Below the pieces are notes generated by a model that saw only the letters and a list, made by a program, of their open reading frames with translations, did not search any database and was not told the DNA's origin. A stretch of DNA of 38,230 bases from a virus. The position numbers and the translations under genes were made by a program. Location: positions 1-38,230 of the IMG/VR virus record IMGVR_UViG_3300044616_000577; one strand, written 5' to 3'. Position 1 is the first letter of the stretch; each line of letters opens with the position of its first letter. This document shows positions 23,882 to 32,488 of the stretch, piece by piece.

Positions 23882-26800
23882 TTAGACGTGGTAGGTGAAG
23901 GAATAGCGAATAGTGCCAGCACCTGCGTAAAAATCAGCAGCCGTTGACGTGGCGACGACGCCCGTTGATTGGGTCTGCGTCTGTAGAATTGGTGCCGTCG
24001 AGTTGTTCACGAGTAGGATGTAATAGACCTTGCCCGCTACGCCGAAATCGTCCACCGACAACGAACCCGGCACTTGATAGGTTGACCGGTTGATGGAGGC
24101 AAAGGGCAATCCGCCCATCACCACATCGCCTGACGCGGTGCCTTTCGTCACGGCGATACGGCCCATCACGGTAACCACATTGCCAATTTTCGTGTACACG
24201 CCTACGGCTGAAGCTGTCGAGACGGTACCCGGCGTGGTAAACGTCGCGGTCGGCGTAAACTCGCCTTCCTCGTAATCGTCCAGCGTGTTGGCGTCCGAGG
24301 AGGCCGACTGCGTGGCGGGAAAGGTGATGCCGTTTGAGACCTGAATGACACCGCCCGACGCATTCTCGGTCGTCGTGCCAACCAGCAACCGCCCCCCGCT
24401 CGTGATGCGTGCGCGTTCGGCAATGCCAACACCGTTCTTGAACGTTGCAAACTGCAGATAACCGTCTCTGTTGTTTGCCGTGCCGTTTTCTTTTCTTCCT
24501 GAGAGTTTTGCAAACTGAATTGTCGTGTCAGCAAGCCCCCCCAGCGCCAAACTGCCGCCAAAATCTACGGTTTGAGAATCCGTTGTGTATACGCCAATAT
24601 TGCCACTATTTGCTACTGTAGCATTTAGTGCGTGGACATCTAGCCTTCCCGCCGGACTCGTCGTCCCCACCCCCAAGTTCCCACTCGCGTTCAGCGTCAT
24701 CTTGGCGTCGCCGAACGAAATGGCGTTCCCGGCGGTGCCAGAGGCGGCGGTGAGCCACGAGTGTGCGCCAGAGATTTGACGATACGCCGACGCGGCGGCA
24801 GACGTTACATATACAAAGTTGGCGCTTGCGTCCAAGAACGCATTTTGTGTCAGGTTGACCTGCGATGTTTGGAAACCCGACAACGCGCCACCTGAAAACT
24901 GAAACGCCTTCGCATCAGACGACCACGCACTCGGCGTCACCCCGAGGCCGAGGTTGCCGGAAGCGTCGAGGCTTACACGGCTCGCGCTGGCAACGAGGTC
25001 GTAAATCTCAAAGATACGGGTGGTGTCGTTTGTTGAGACCGCGTTACCAATGGCCCACATATCGGCGTTCGCATTGACGCCGAAGAAACGCATCGCGGTA
25101 TTGTTGGTCGAAGCCGAACTGCCACGAATCCGCAGAGCCGTTGCCGATGTGCCAACTACATCCAACGCATAAGCCGGACTCGCCGTCCCGATGCCCACGC
25201 GGTTGTTCGTGCTATCGACCTTGAGCGTCGAGGTATCCACCGTCAGGTCGCCGCTGACCGTCAGCGAGGACAGGGTGCCGACCGAGGTAAGGCTGGAGCT
25301 GACCACGTTCGCGGCCAGCGTCGTCCCGGTCAGCGTCCCCGCTGGGGCTGTGCCGGAGATGTTCCCCGTCAGGTTCGCGGTGATGGTCCCCGCCGAGAAG
25401 TTCCCCGAGCTGTCCCGCGCCACAATCGCGCTGTTCGTGTTGGCGCTGGTGGCCGTGGTAGCCGAGTTGGCGACCTTACCCGCCGTGGAGATGGTGGCAA
25501 GGTTGCTATCCGCCAGCGCCGAGCTGAGGGTCAAGGCCCCCGTGCTGTCGGCGATGGTGATGCTGGCCGTGCCGTCCTTAGCCTTGACGTTCGTGACCTC
25601 CACGCTGGTCGCGTCCACCGTGGTGGCGTTGACCGTGGTGATGTTCCCGGTCGTCGCGGCCACGGTCGTGAACGTGCCAGCGGCGGCGCTAGAGCCACCG
25701 ATGGTGGTCCCGTCGATGGTGCCGCCGTTGATGTCGGTCGTGGTCAGCACCGAGGACGCAATGGTCATCACGCCCGTGCTGTTCGCAATCGTGGCGCTGG
25801 TGGTGCCGTCGTTGGCCGAGACCGTCCCCGTCTCGATGTCGGTCGCGTTGACCACATCGTCCTTGAGGAGGACGGAGTCGATGGTGACACCAGACCCCGA
25901 GGTCGTCTCGTCAATCGTGTTGGTGGTAATCTTCTGGCCAGCCGTCACGATGATGTTATTGGCACCCGTCGTGTTCCCGTTGGCCAGCACCTCGGCCAGC
26001 GTGTCCACCGTGGCGACCTTGGCATCCACATACGCCTTGATGCTCTGCTGGGTCGCCAGCGCCGTCGCACTGTCAGAGGCCATATTGTCCTCGTCCAGAA
26101 TGTTCGTGACCGTCGTGGCCCCGGTCCCCTTGAGGCTGGCGAAGGTGACGAGGCCCGTCGAGGTCACCGCCCCCGCCGTAATCGTCCCGGCGCTGAAGTT
26201 GCCCGAGGCGTCGCGGAGGACGACTGTGCTGGCCTGATTGTTCGACCGCTCCACGATGCGCGGGGAGGAGAACTCGACGTAGAGGACGCCGTTGTTGGCG
26301 TTAGAGCGGAGGACGAAGGCGACGGCCTGGTAGTTGCCCGAGGTCGGCTTGGTCGCCGTGAATCCGCCCGAGGTGTTCGGGTAGAGGATGTCGCCAATCG
26401 AAAAGGCATTGGTCGCCACATCCAAGATGAGGCCCGTGTTCGTGATGTACCCGGTCGCGCCATTGGCGATGGTCGTCGAGTTGACGATGCCGAACGCCGT
26501 ATCCGAGGCGCTGGCGACCTTGGCCACAATCGGGGCCCCCGTGCCGTTGTTGTACCCGGTGACCTTGACCACGTCGCCCTTGACCAGCGCCTCGCCCGCG
26601 ATGACGAACACGTCGATGTTCCCGGCGGCGACCTCATGCCACGTCGTCCCGTCGTCATACCAGAGCTTGTAGACGCCCGTGTCGGCGGTAATCCACTTGC
26701 GGCCTGCCGTCCCGGCGACTGGCCGTGAGGCCAGGGTCGAGGACTGGACGTGGATGCCCGTGTCGGCGTCGTGCGCGACGTAGGCGGTGCGGATGGTGTT

Positions 26801-26893
26801 ATCGTTGCCCCGGACGACGTTGGCGTCGAGCGGGCCACCGTTCACCGGGGTGGCGAAGGCAGAAACGGAATGTGAGCCAACCGTGGTAGCCAT
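23882..26893 (-). CDS. Tail fibre / receptor-binding protein (1003 residues)
   Basis: This is the largest protein and is likely the host-recognition fibre. The N-terminus (to about 220) would attach to the tail. The middle is built of degenerate Gly/Thr/Ser/Ala repeats with recurring S-G-N-F-S-A-G-T-I-T-A units (at least three copies). These are followed by V-G-I-G-T-x-S-P-A and L-G-V-G-T-T-S-P-A turns typical of trimeric fibre beta-solenoids. The C-terminal 110 residues are a distinct beta domain (GVYTKIGNVVTVMGRIAVT onward) that may carry the tip. No peptidase S74 chaperone motif is seen. DNA at about 24,380-25,150 is visibly less GC-rich than the rest, suggesting exchange of the tip-proximal part. 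Starts TAATG-coupled to the hub gene. Confidence 0.85.
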   Translation of the reverse strand: MATTVGSHSVSAFATPVNGGPLDANVVRGNDNTIRTAYVAHDADTGIHVQSSTLASRPVAGTAGRKWITADTGVYKLWYDDGTTWHEVAAGNIDVFVIAGEALVKGDVVKVTGYNNGTGAPIVAKVASASDTAFGIVNSTTIANGATGYITNTGLILDVATNAFSIGDILYPNTSGGFTATKPTSGNYQAVAFVLRSNANNGVLYVEFSSPRIVERSNNQASTVVLRDASGNFSAGTITAGAVTSTGLVTFASLKGTGATTVTNILDEDNMASDSATALATQQSIKAYVDAKVATVDTLAEVLANGNTTGANNIIVTAGQKITTNTIDETTSGSGVTIDSVLLKDDVVNATDIETGTVSANDGTTSATIANSTGVMTIASSVLTTTDINGGTIDGTTIGGSSAAAGTFTTVAATTGNITTVNATTVDATSVEVTNVKAKDGTASITIADSTGALTLSSALADSNLATISTAGKVANSATTATSANTNSAIVARDSSGNFSAGTITANLTGNISGTAPAGTLTGTTLAANVVSSSLTSVGTLSSLTVSGDLTVDTSTLKVDSTNNRVGIGTASPAYALDVVGTSATALRIRGSSASTNNTAMRFFGVNANADMWAIGNAVSTNDTTRIFEIYDLVASASRVSLDASGNLGLGVTPSAWSSDAKAFQFSGGALSGFQTSQVNLTQNAFLDASANFVYVTSAAASAYRQISGAHSWLTAASGTAGNAISFGDAKMTLNASGNLGVGTTSPAGRLDVHALNATVANSGNIGVYTTDSQTVDFGGSLALGGLADTTIQFAKLSGRKENGTANNRDGYLQFATFKNGVGIAERARITSGGRLLVGTTTENASGGVIQVSNGITFPATQSASSDANTLDDYEEGEFTPTATFTTPGTVSTASAVGVYTKIGNVVTVMGRIAVTKGTASGDVVMGGLPFASINRSTYQVPGSLSVDDFGVAGKVYYILLVNNSTAPILQTQTQSTGVVATSTAADFYAGAGTIRYSFTYHV

Positions 26894-28419
26894 TAGCGGC
26901 GTCCTAGCGCAAAGGTTTCAACTTGTACCCGACTGAAGACCGGCAGCGCCGCCCCTGAGTCGGTGATGGTCATATCGACGTAGTAGCCCGTCCCACCCAT
27001 CGGGATGCGGTAGTTGCGGCTCCCCGAGCCACCCCAAATCCCCGTATCCCAGTTCTCCAAAATCGACCAAATCCCCGCCGAGCTGGGGGGCAGCTGGTAG
27101 CTCCCCGCCGATTCGTCGGTGCTCCACGTCACCGAAGAGTTCTTGGACCCCTTGAGCTGGGCCGTGACATACCCCCAGCGCAGCGCCTTGGACAGCGCAT
27201 CGTCCCCGCAGTAGAAGCGGTGCATCTGCGCCACCATCGTGTAGGGCGTCCCGCCCGTCCCCGCCGCCGAGGCGTTATCGGTGTAGATGAGCGGGGCATC
27301 GCAGAGCGAGACCCAGCCATCGTTATCCCCGCGCATCACCACCGGCAGCCCGTCGTCGTCGATGACCTCGAAGAAAGCCGTCGTGTCGGGGGAGATATAG
27401 GCGTTATCCCACGGTCCCGACCACGCATTGAGGACCAAGTGGTACTGGTAGCACCCGATGCCGGGAATCGAAATCCACAGCTCCTTGGTCGCCCGATTGA
27501 CGATGCAGCGGATGTTGTCAAACTCCGCCGAGGAGAGCGAACGGATGAGCGGGAGGAGCGGGTCCGGCTGCTGTGGCGTCCCGACCGGCGCGACCTCCAT
27601 CTCGTTACAGCGATACAGCCCGCGCTCGGAGATGAAATAGGCGATGTTGTTCGAGGCGACGATGGACTTGTTGGCAATCGTCCCCACGTCGGCCGTTAAC
27701 GCCGCCGGCTGGACGGTGATGTCGTCCTGCCCAAACCCCGTGAGCCGGGAAATACCGCGCCGGTGGAAGATGAGCAGGCTGGTGTTAATCGAGGCCAGCC
27801 CGACAATCGCCTCATCGCCGAAGGTGCGGACGATAATCTGCCCGCCACCCAGCGCCCCGTTGCCCAGCGTGTCGCCCTTGTTGATGTCCGAATAGAAGAT
27901 GCTGTCTGGGAACGAGCTGTTGCCCGTCCCCCACAGCCGCTCGTTGTGGACCTGAATCGTATCGACCGCGACGGTGCCGGTGATGTTCGTGTTCAGCGCC
28001 GACCCGGTCCACTCGTTGAGCAGGCCGCCGTCGGCGATGAAGACCACGTCGTTCCCGGCCGTGTTGCGGAACTGGGCAAAGGTCGGGGCCACGGTCGTGG
28101 ACAGCGCCCCGGTCTGCCCCGTCCACGTCACCGGGAACGCCCCGTAGGTCGTGGTGTAGAGCGTCCCGTTGGCCACAGCCAGAATCTGCTCGGTCCCGCT
28201 GTCCTTGCTCCAGTTGTACCCGTTGAGCACAGGGTGCGCGGACAGGACGGCGCTGGAGATGCGCTGCGTCCCGCCCCGCTTCGTGATGGCCCCATAGTCC
28301 GTGAGCCGCGCGTTCGCGGTCTGCCGGAGCTGGTTCGGGGCCAGCGCGATGTCGTCGGAGATGGCGTTGAGGCCCCCTTCCATCGTGGGCTGGCCATCGA
28401 CTACCTTCTCGCGCGCCAT
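26893..28419 (-). CDS. Tail hub / stopper protein (P22 gp10-like position)
   Basis: This 508-residue protein has an N-terminal segment (GGLNAISDDIALAPNQLRQT, then NARLTDYGAITKRGGTQRI) and then many short beta strands with Y/F-W-rich turns (YNWSKDSGTEQILAVANGTLY, TDVGTIANKSIVASNNIAYF). I recognise the pattern of proteins that cap the adaptor ring and hold DNA in, as P22 gp10 does (beta-propeller-like). The LTGFGQDDITVQPAALTADV and ISERGLYRCN segments support a propeller. It follows the adaptor gene and precedes the fibre gene, as expected. Identification is from fold pattern and order. Confidence 0.75.
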   Translation of the reverse strand: MAREKVVDGQPTMEGGLNAISDDIALAPNQLRQTANARLTDYGAITKRGGTQRISSAVLSAHPVLNGYNWSKDSGTEQILAVANGTLYTTTYGAFPVTWTGQTGALSTTVAPTFAQFRNTAGNDVVFIADGGLLNEWTGSALNTNITGTVAVDTIQVHNERLWGTGNSSFPDSIFYSDINKGDTLGNGALGGGQIIVRTFGDEAIVGLASINTSLLIFHRRGISRLTGFGQDDITVQPAALTADVGTIANKSIVASNNIAYFISERGLYRCNEMEVAPVGTPQQPDPLLPLIRSLSSAEFDNIRCIVNRATKELWISIPGIGCYQYHLVLNAWSGPWDNAYISPDTTAFFEVIDDDGLPVVMRGDNDGWVSLCDAPLIYTDNASAAGTGGTPYTMVAQMHRFYCGDDALSKALRWGYVTAQLKGSKNSSVTWSTDESAGSYQLPPSSAGIWSILENWDTGIWGGSGSRNYRIPMGGTGYYVDMTITDSGAALPVFSRVQVETFALGRR

Positions 28420-29102
28420 CAGCCGCCCGCCCAGTCGTACTTCTGGTCAGGGTAGGCGAGCATCGTCGGGTTAATCGTGCGCCGCCGGATGTCATCCAGC
28501 ATCCCCGCGCGAATCTCCGCCGCCTCCCGCTTCAAGACCTGCGCGGCATTGGACTCGGCCCCGCCCTTGTTGAGGAGCCGAGCCCCCGCCTCGTTCGCCA
28601 AGACCCACTCCCCGCCCAGCGGGAAGGTGATGGTCGAGGCATCCGTCGCCAGGTCACTCAAGCTGGTCGGCTTGTAGTTGACCGCGACATAGAGCGTCGT
28701 GCCAGAGGCCACCGGCAGGATTTGCGCCTGCTCCCCGACGATGTAGTACAGCCGGGGGTAGGTCGGCAGGTAGTTCGTGGTGGTCGCCAGCGGCACATCT
28801 TGGAACCGGGTTTGGCCATACAGCACATTCCCGTCCGAGACGGACAGGATACGGTACATGTTCTGCTGGCTGTCCCCGCCCCCACTATTCAGGTCGGTGA
28901 ACGCCACCACCCCGTTCGCGTCGGTCGTGACCGTCCGCATCGCGTAGGTGTAATACTGCGTTGCGTTCAGCAGGTTCGACCATTCGTCGTCATACACGAG
29001 GTTCAGCGCACTCTTGATGGTGCTGTCCGACCACCGCTCCGACCCCGTCGCGTCCATCACCTCGCGCGTCAAGGTCACCAACTCAGCTCGACTGATGGCC
29101 AT
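28419..29102 (-). CDS. Head-tail adaptor protein (P22 gp4 / T7 gp11 position)
   Basis: This 227-residue protein begins with the helical segment ELVTLTREVMDATGSERWSD followed by a helix ending SALNLVYDDEW. This is the usual start of adaptor proteins that dock on the portal ring. The middle is beta-rich and includes a phrase with YYIVGEQAQILPVASGTTLY and VAVNYKPTSLSDL. The C-terminus is helical and basic (AEIRAGMLDDIRRRTINPTM). Position between the coat/decoration genes and the hub gene fits. Similar proteins in uncultured phages share W-S-x-x-x-I-x-x-A-L-N and Y-x-x-x-P. Probable function: link portal to tail. Confidence 0.8.
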   Translation of the reverse strand: MAISRAELVTLTREVMDATGSERWSDSTIKSALNLVYDDEWSNLLNATQYYTYAMRTVTTDANGVVAFTDLNSGGGDSQQNMYRILSVSDGNVLYGQTRFQDVPLATTTNYLPTYPRLYYIVGEQAQILPVASGTTLYVAVNYKPTSLSDLATDASTITFPLGGEWVLANEAGARLLNKGGAESNAAQVLKREAAEIRAGMLDDIRRRTINPTMLAYPDQKYDWAGG

Positions 29103-29120
29103 ACCGGTCTCGAAAAGGGG

Positions 29121-29549
29121 TTAGCTAACCTTCTTAGGGCGGCCGCGCTTCTTGGGCGCGACCGGCGACTCCAGCGCCTCGACCAACGCCTCCTCAATGG
29201 CGGCATCGACCGGCGCGGACTCGTTATACGCCTGCACATGGTCCGCCATATTGCGGACCTCGTCCTTCGGGTACATCCGAAACACCCGCTCCAAGTGGGC
29301 TGGCGCTTCGTCAATGCTACAATCCACCGGCACATAGCCGATGATGTCATAGGCGCTGGCGGGGTCCGTCTGGCCCGTCTGCACCCGTTCCCACCGCCGG
29401 TCCTCTGGTCCCCAGGCCAAACAAACGGCCCAGTGCTCCCCGGTGTGTGTCAGAAACTTGAGGCTAAGTCCGGCGTGGAGAGCCCGGAGCCGCGCTACGA
29501 CATGCGTAGGCGGCTCGGGCAGGCCGGCGCTGTTGAGCAGCACCGGCAC
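29121..29549 (-). CDS. Hypothetical virion-associated protein with AT-hook-like tail
   Basis: This 142-residue protein has an N-terminal alpha/beta domain (LLNSAGLPEPPTHVVARLRA, LKFLTHTGEHWAVCLAWG) and an acidic middle. It ends in PKKRGRPKKVS, whose core RGRPKK is the AT-hook consensus that binds the DNA minor groove. Short AT-hook tails occur on several phage structural proteins. It may bind packaged DNA or be a head component. Starts at the ATG at 29549 behind the coat-proximal gene. Confidence 0.65.
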   Translation of the reverse strand: MPVLLNSAGLPEPPTHVVARLRALHAGLSLKFLTHTGEHWAVCLAWGPEDRRWERVQTGQTDPASAYDIIGYVPVDCSIDEAPAHLERVFRMYPKDEVRNMADHVQAYNESAPVDAAIEEALVEALESPVAPKKRGRPKKVS

Positions 29550-29552
29550 GAA

Positions 29553-29990
29553 TTACGCCTCCACCAACAGTTCGATGTTGACCATGAGGTCAACGGCCGC
29601 CGTGCCCACCGAACTGGTGGTCGTGACGACGAACTGGAGGGTGTCCCCCGTATCGAGGGTGCGCTGCGCGTCGGTCAGCGTGGAGAGGAGGGCAACCGCC
29701 AGCCCCTCCTTCGCCGTCAGCGCCTCAAGGTCGACATTCGCCGTGAGGGTGACGGCCGCATTGGCCGACGCATCGTACTTCTGGATGACGCCGAGAATCG
29801 TGCCGCCGGACGAGGCCGGCACCACGCTCGCGGAGACGACGGCGCGATTGATGTAGCACTTCGCCGGATGCGAGCCGAAGTTGTACGTCGTCGCACCGCT
29901 GTCGCCGATGGCGGCATCGCACCGCCCCACGAGCAGGTTCGGCAGGACGCCGAGCCGGCCCGGGATAGGCGCAAAGATGTTATAGGGCAT
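29553..29990 (-). CDS. Putative head decoration protein
   Basis: This 145-residue protein is beta-rich (ATTYNFGSHPAKCYINRAVV, SASVVPASSGGTILGVIQ, NAAVTLTANVDLEAL), with the composition of small capsid-bound proteins rich in A, T, V and S. It lies directly after the coat gene and a hairpin, a common place for decoration or head-stabilising proteins. No named family is recognised. Confidence 0.6.
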   Translation of the reverse strand: MPYNIFAPIPGRLGVLPNLLVGRCDAAIGDSGATTYNFGSHPAKCYINRAVVSASVVPASSGGTILGVIQKYDASANAAVTLTANVDLEALTAKEGLAVALLSTLTDAQRTLDTGDTLQFVVTTTSSVGTAAVDLMVNIELLVEA

Positions 29991-30005
29991 GTGGTATCCT
30001 CAGGT

Positions 30006-30031
30006 GGGGTGAGGGCCGAAGCCCCCACCCC
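30006..30031 (-). terminator. Hairpin between coat gene and next gene (attenuator-like)
   Basis: On the minus strand a stem of 6 bp, one mismatch and 4 bp with a UUCG tetraloop (arms 30031-30021 and 30016-30006) lies 14 bases past the coat stop. No U-run follows, so it probably acts as an mRNA 3' barrier or partial attenuator to make coat mRNA more abundant than downstream mRNA. Confidence 0.55.
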
Positions 30032-30044
30032 GACCCAGTGAAGG

Positions 30045-31361
30045 TTAGGCGACGTGGCTGTAGCGAGCCGTGTCGGTGTACCCCGTGATGCTCCCGTGCG
30101 CGTTACGCGCCAGGCAGGCGAGGTTCCCGTACCAGCCGTAGGTCGTCTCGAAGGCATCGCGGCCCTGGAGCCAACGCCACGGGCCCGCGCCCTCGAACTC
30201 GACGAAGCCCCAATCCTTCGCATCCACCCACGCGAGCGACGGGAGGTGGAGGAGGTAGATGGTCCCAGCCGGGACATAGTAGTCCTGGACCATCGGGATG
30301 CCCGCGACCTCAAGGGCCTTGTAGCCGCCCTTGATGGTGGTCGAGAACTCGCTGGCGGTGAACCGGCGCTGGCCGACCATCGACTCCATGAGCTTCTTGG
30401 CGAGGCCCGGGGTCGTCATGAGGAGGAAGTCCTTCGGACGCACCATCGCGTCCTTGCCCGACCGCCCCGCAATCTTCTGGATGAGGTCCCAGATGTCCGA
30501 CTCGGTCGGCTGGTTCACATCCGGCGTGTCCGTGCCCGCGACCATGCGGGTGGCATCCCAGATGGGATAGCTGGACTGCGCGATGTTGTGGAGCGTCCCG
30601 TAGGACCCGCCACGGTTGGTGATGTTGATGAGGCCGTTCATCGCGCCGTTGAACGAGGTGTCCGACGCGGTGGCCTTGACGAGCTTGTCCGACACGTCCA
30701 TCCCGGCGATGCCGGGGCTGGCGAGCGTCAGGGTCGCGTTGTCGCCGCTGTTCGAGATGGCGGTGACCTGCGCGCGGCCAAGGACGGCGTTGCTGCTGGA
30801 GTCATCGAGGACGGCGATGGTGTCGCCGACCGAGATGAGGAGCGAGCCCTGCCCAGCGCCGCTCACGCCGTAAGGCGAGGAGACGATGATGCTGGTGGCG
30901 CTCGACGCGGTCCCGATGAGGGCGACGACGCCGTCCGCCTTATTGTGGAGCGCCTGCTGCATGAGCAGGGTGGACGCCTCCTTGATTTCCTCCATCGTCT
31001 TCTTGGCGATGGTGGTGAAAGCGGCATCCTTGGACTGCGTGCCAACGAAGGCGAGCCCGTCAATCTGGCGGGTCGTGTACGCACGAACCACGCCGACGTT
31101 CGCCTGGACTTCCGTGGCGGTGGTGTCAGGCGGGAAGTACCCGGCCGACGAGAAGGTCGCCCCAGCCGGACGGCCGGTCACGACATCGAAAAACACGTTG
31201 TTGCCGCCCCAGCGCATGTTGCGCGGGCCGCCGGCACGCCCCTTCTCAAGCTGCGCGAGAAGCGGGGTGACGAGGTTCTGCACCTTCTCGCGGAACTGCG
31301 AGTAGACGTTCTTGAGGAGCCCAGTGAGCTCCGCATCGGTGATAACAGTCGGTGAAGGCAT
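30045..31361 (-). CDS. Major capsid (coat) protein
   Basis: This 438-residue protein fits the HK97-fold coat proteins of short-tailed phages. It follows a scaffold gene and has the N-terminal helical arm (DAELTGLLKNVYSQFREKVQ), the segment NMRWGGNNVFFDVVTGRPAG and a helix with IKEASTLLMQQALH. The body contains an insertion rich in S, A and D with a beta-barrel look (SSPYGVSGAGQGSLLISVGD). The C-terminal A-domain-like region includes DFLLMTTPGLAKKLMES and GTIYLLHLPSLAWVDAKDWG. Length is close to P22 coat (430). It starts at the ATG at 31361. No maturation cleavage site is obvious. Confidence 0.88.
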   Translation of the reverse strand: MPSPTVITDAELTGLLKNVYSQFREKVQNLVTPLLAQLEKGRAGGPRNMRWGGNNVFFDVVTGRPAGATFSSAGYFPPDTTATEVQANVGVVRAYTTRQIDGLAFVGTQSKDAAFTTIAKKTMEEIKEASTLLMQQALHNKADGVVALIGTASSATSIIVSSPYGVSGAGQGSLLISVGDTIAVLDDSSSNAVLGRAQVTAISNSGDNATLTLASPGIAGMDVSDKLVKATASDTSFNGAMNGLINITNRGGSYGTLHNIAQSSYPIWDATRMVAGTDTPDVNQPTESDIWDLIQKIAGRSGKDAMVRPKDFLLMTTPGLAKKLMESMVGQRRFTASEFSTTIKGGYKALEVAGIPMVQDYYVPAGTIYLLHLPSLAWVDAKDWGFVEFEGAGPWRWLQGRDAFETTYGWYGNLACLARNAHGSITGYTDTARYSHVA

Positions 31362-31387
31362 GGTGCCTTAATTCCTTGAGTGAGAGA

Positions 31388-32479
31388 TTAACGAATCGAC
31401 GCGAGGATTTCGCTCATCGCACTATCGAGGGCGTCATCCACGGTCTTGGGTTTCGTCGCCTTCTTGGACGACGAGGCCGGGGTCGCGGCACGACCGACGG
31501 GCTTGGTGGCCTGTCCAAGCATCCGCTTCGCCTTCTGCGCTTCGACCTGTGCTTTCACGGCAGCTTGCTGCGCCTCCGCGACCTGCGGCGGGGTAGCAGT
31601 CTCACTGCGGCGGGCATGGGTCATCTGCGCCCAAACGGCGAGGTCATTCACGATGTACTGCCGGGCGGCATCATACGCTGACGCGGGAAGGTAGGCTTGG
31701 CCATTCGGCCCGACTTGCGCGTGCAGCTGCATGGCATATGCCATCCGCTCTTCCAACTCGGCCGGGGTCACGGTAGGCAGGGCCTGAGCAATCAGGTCCA
31801 GCGCCGGGGATACCTCGGACGTGTAAAACTGCTGTCCTGCATTGGTGATGGAGGCCATCTGGGCTTCCATCCGAATCCGCTGCACCTCTTGTTCCGCACG
31901 CTCGGCCCGCTTCTCTGGGCTGTTTTCCGCCTGATAGGCGTCGCGTACCGAGAGGAAAAAGTCCTCATCTTGCAGGATACGCTCCAGCTGCGCCTCCCGC
32001 TCCTGTACTATCCGCGCCAGCTCCTCCCGCTCCTCCTGAAGCTCACGCGCCTGCTGCTCGGTCTGCTTGAACTGCTGCTCGCGGGCCTCGTTATAGACCC
32101 CGAACTGCGCCAACTTGACCACTTGGTCGAGCCGGTCCTGTCGGACCTTCCCGTTGGCCTTGTACTCGACGATAAGGGCGGGGATTTCGACCTCGCCTTC
32201 CGCGTCCTTCAGCACAAACTCGGTCGCCAGCTTGTCGGCCACGACCGGCACCGCCACATACCCTTCGGGGAGGTCAACGGCCTCCTCAGGTTCAGCGGTT
32301 TCCTCGCTGTCCGCCTCTGTTTCCTCGGATTCTGGGGCGGTTTCCTCGGATTCGGCGGCTGGTGCAGCCGTTTCCTCGGGCTCGTCGGCAGCTGGTTCGA
32401 CCTCTGGCGCGGGGGCAGGCGTCGCAACGCTCTGCATCGCGGCCTCGGCGGCCTCTGACAACGCGGCACTGATGTCCAT
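31388..32479 (-). CDS. Scaffolding protein
   Basis: This 363-residue protein lies between portal and coat and has the expected composition: an N-terminal Glu/Ser/Pro-rich disordered region (residues 15-70) and a long charged coiled coil (150-200, with QQFKQTEQQARELQEEREEL-like residues). The basic C-terminus (SSKKATKPKTVDDALDSAMS) is predicted to bind coat protein as in P22 gp8. It would guide coat assembly and exit the procapsid. The repeated S-E-E-T-A-E/P-E-S-E-E-T units in the N-terminus are low-complexity. Confidence 0.85.
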   Translation of the reverse strand: MDISAALSEAAEAAMQSVATPAPAPEVEPAADEPEETAAPAAESEETAPESEETEADSEETAEPEEAVDLPEGYVAVPVVADKLATEFVLKDAEGEVEIPALIVEYKANGKVRQDRLDQVVKLAQFGVYNEAREQQFKQTEQQARELQEEREELARIVQEREAQLERILQDEDFFLSVRDAYQAENSPEKRAERAEQEVQRIRMEAQMASITNAGQQFYTSEVSPALDLIAQALPTVTPAELEERMAYAMQLHAQVGPNGQAYLPASAYDAARQYIVNDLAVWAQMTHARRSETATPPQVAEAQQAAVKAQVEAQKAKRMLGQATKPVGRAATPASSSKKATKPKTVDDALDSAMSEILASIR

Positions 32480-32488
32480 CGGTACTCC

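Noticed and set aside
28722-31355. Two antisense open frames of more than 430 codons opposite adaptor, decoration and coat genes
   Set aside because: Same GC-driven shadow effect; composition (R, D, G, V, H) is not protein-like and virion genes on the minus strand are well supported.
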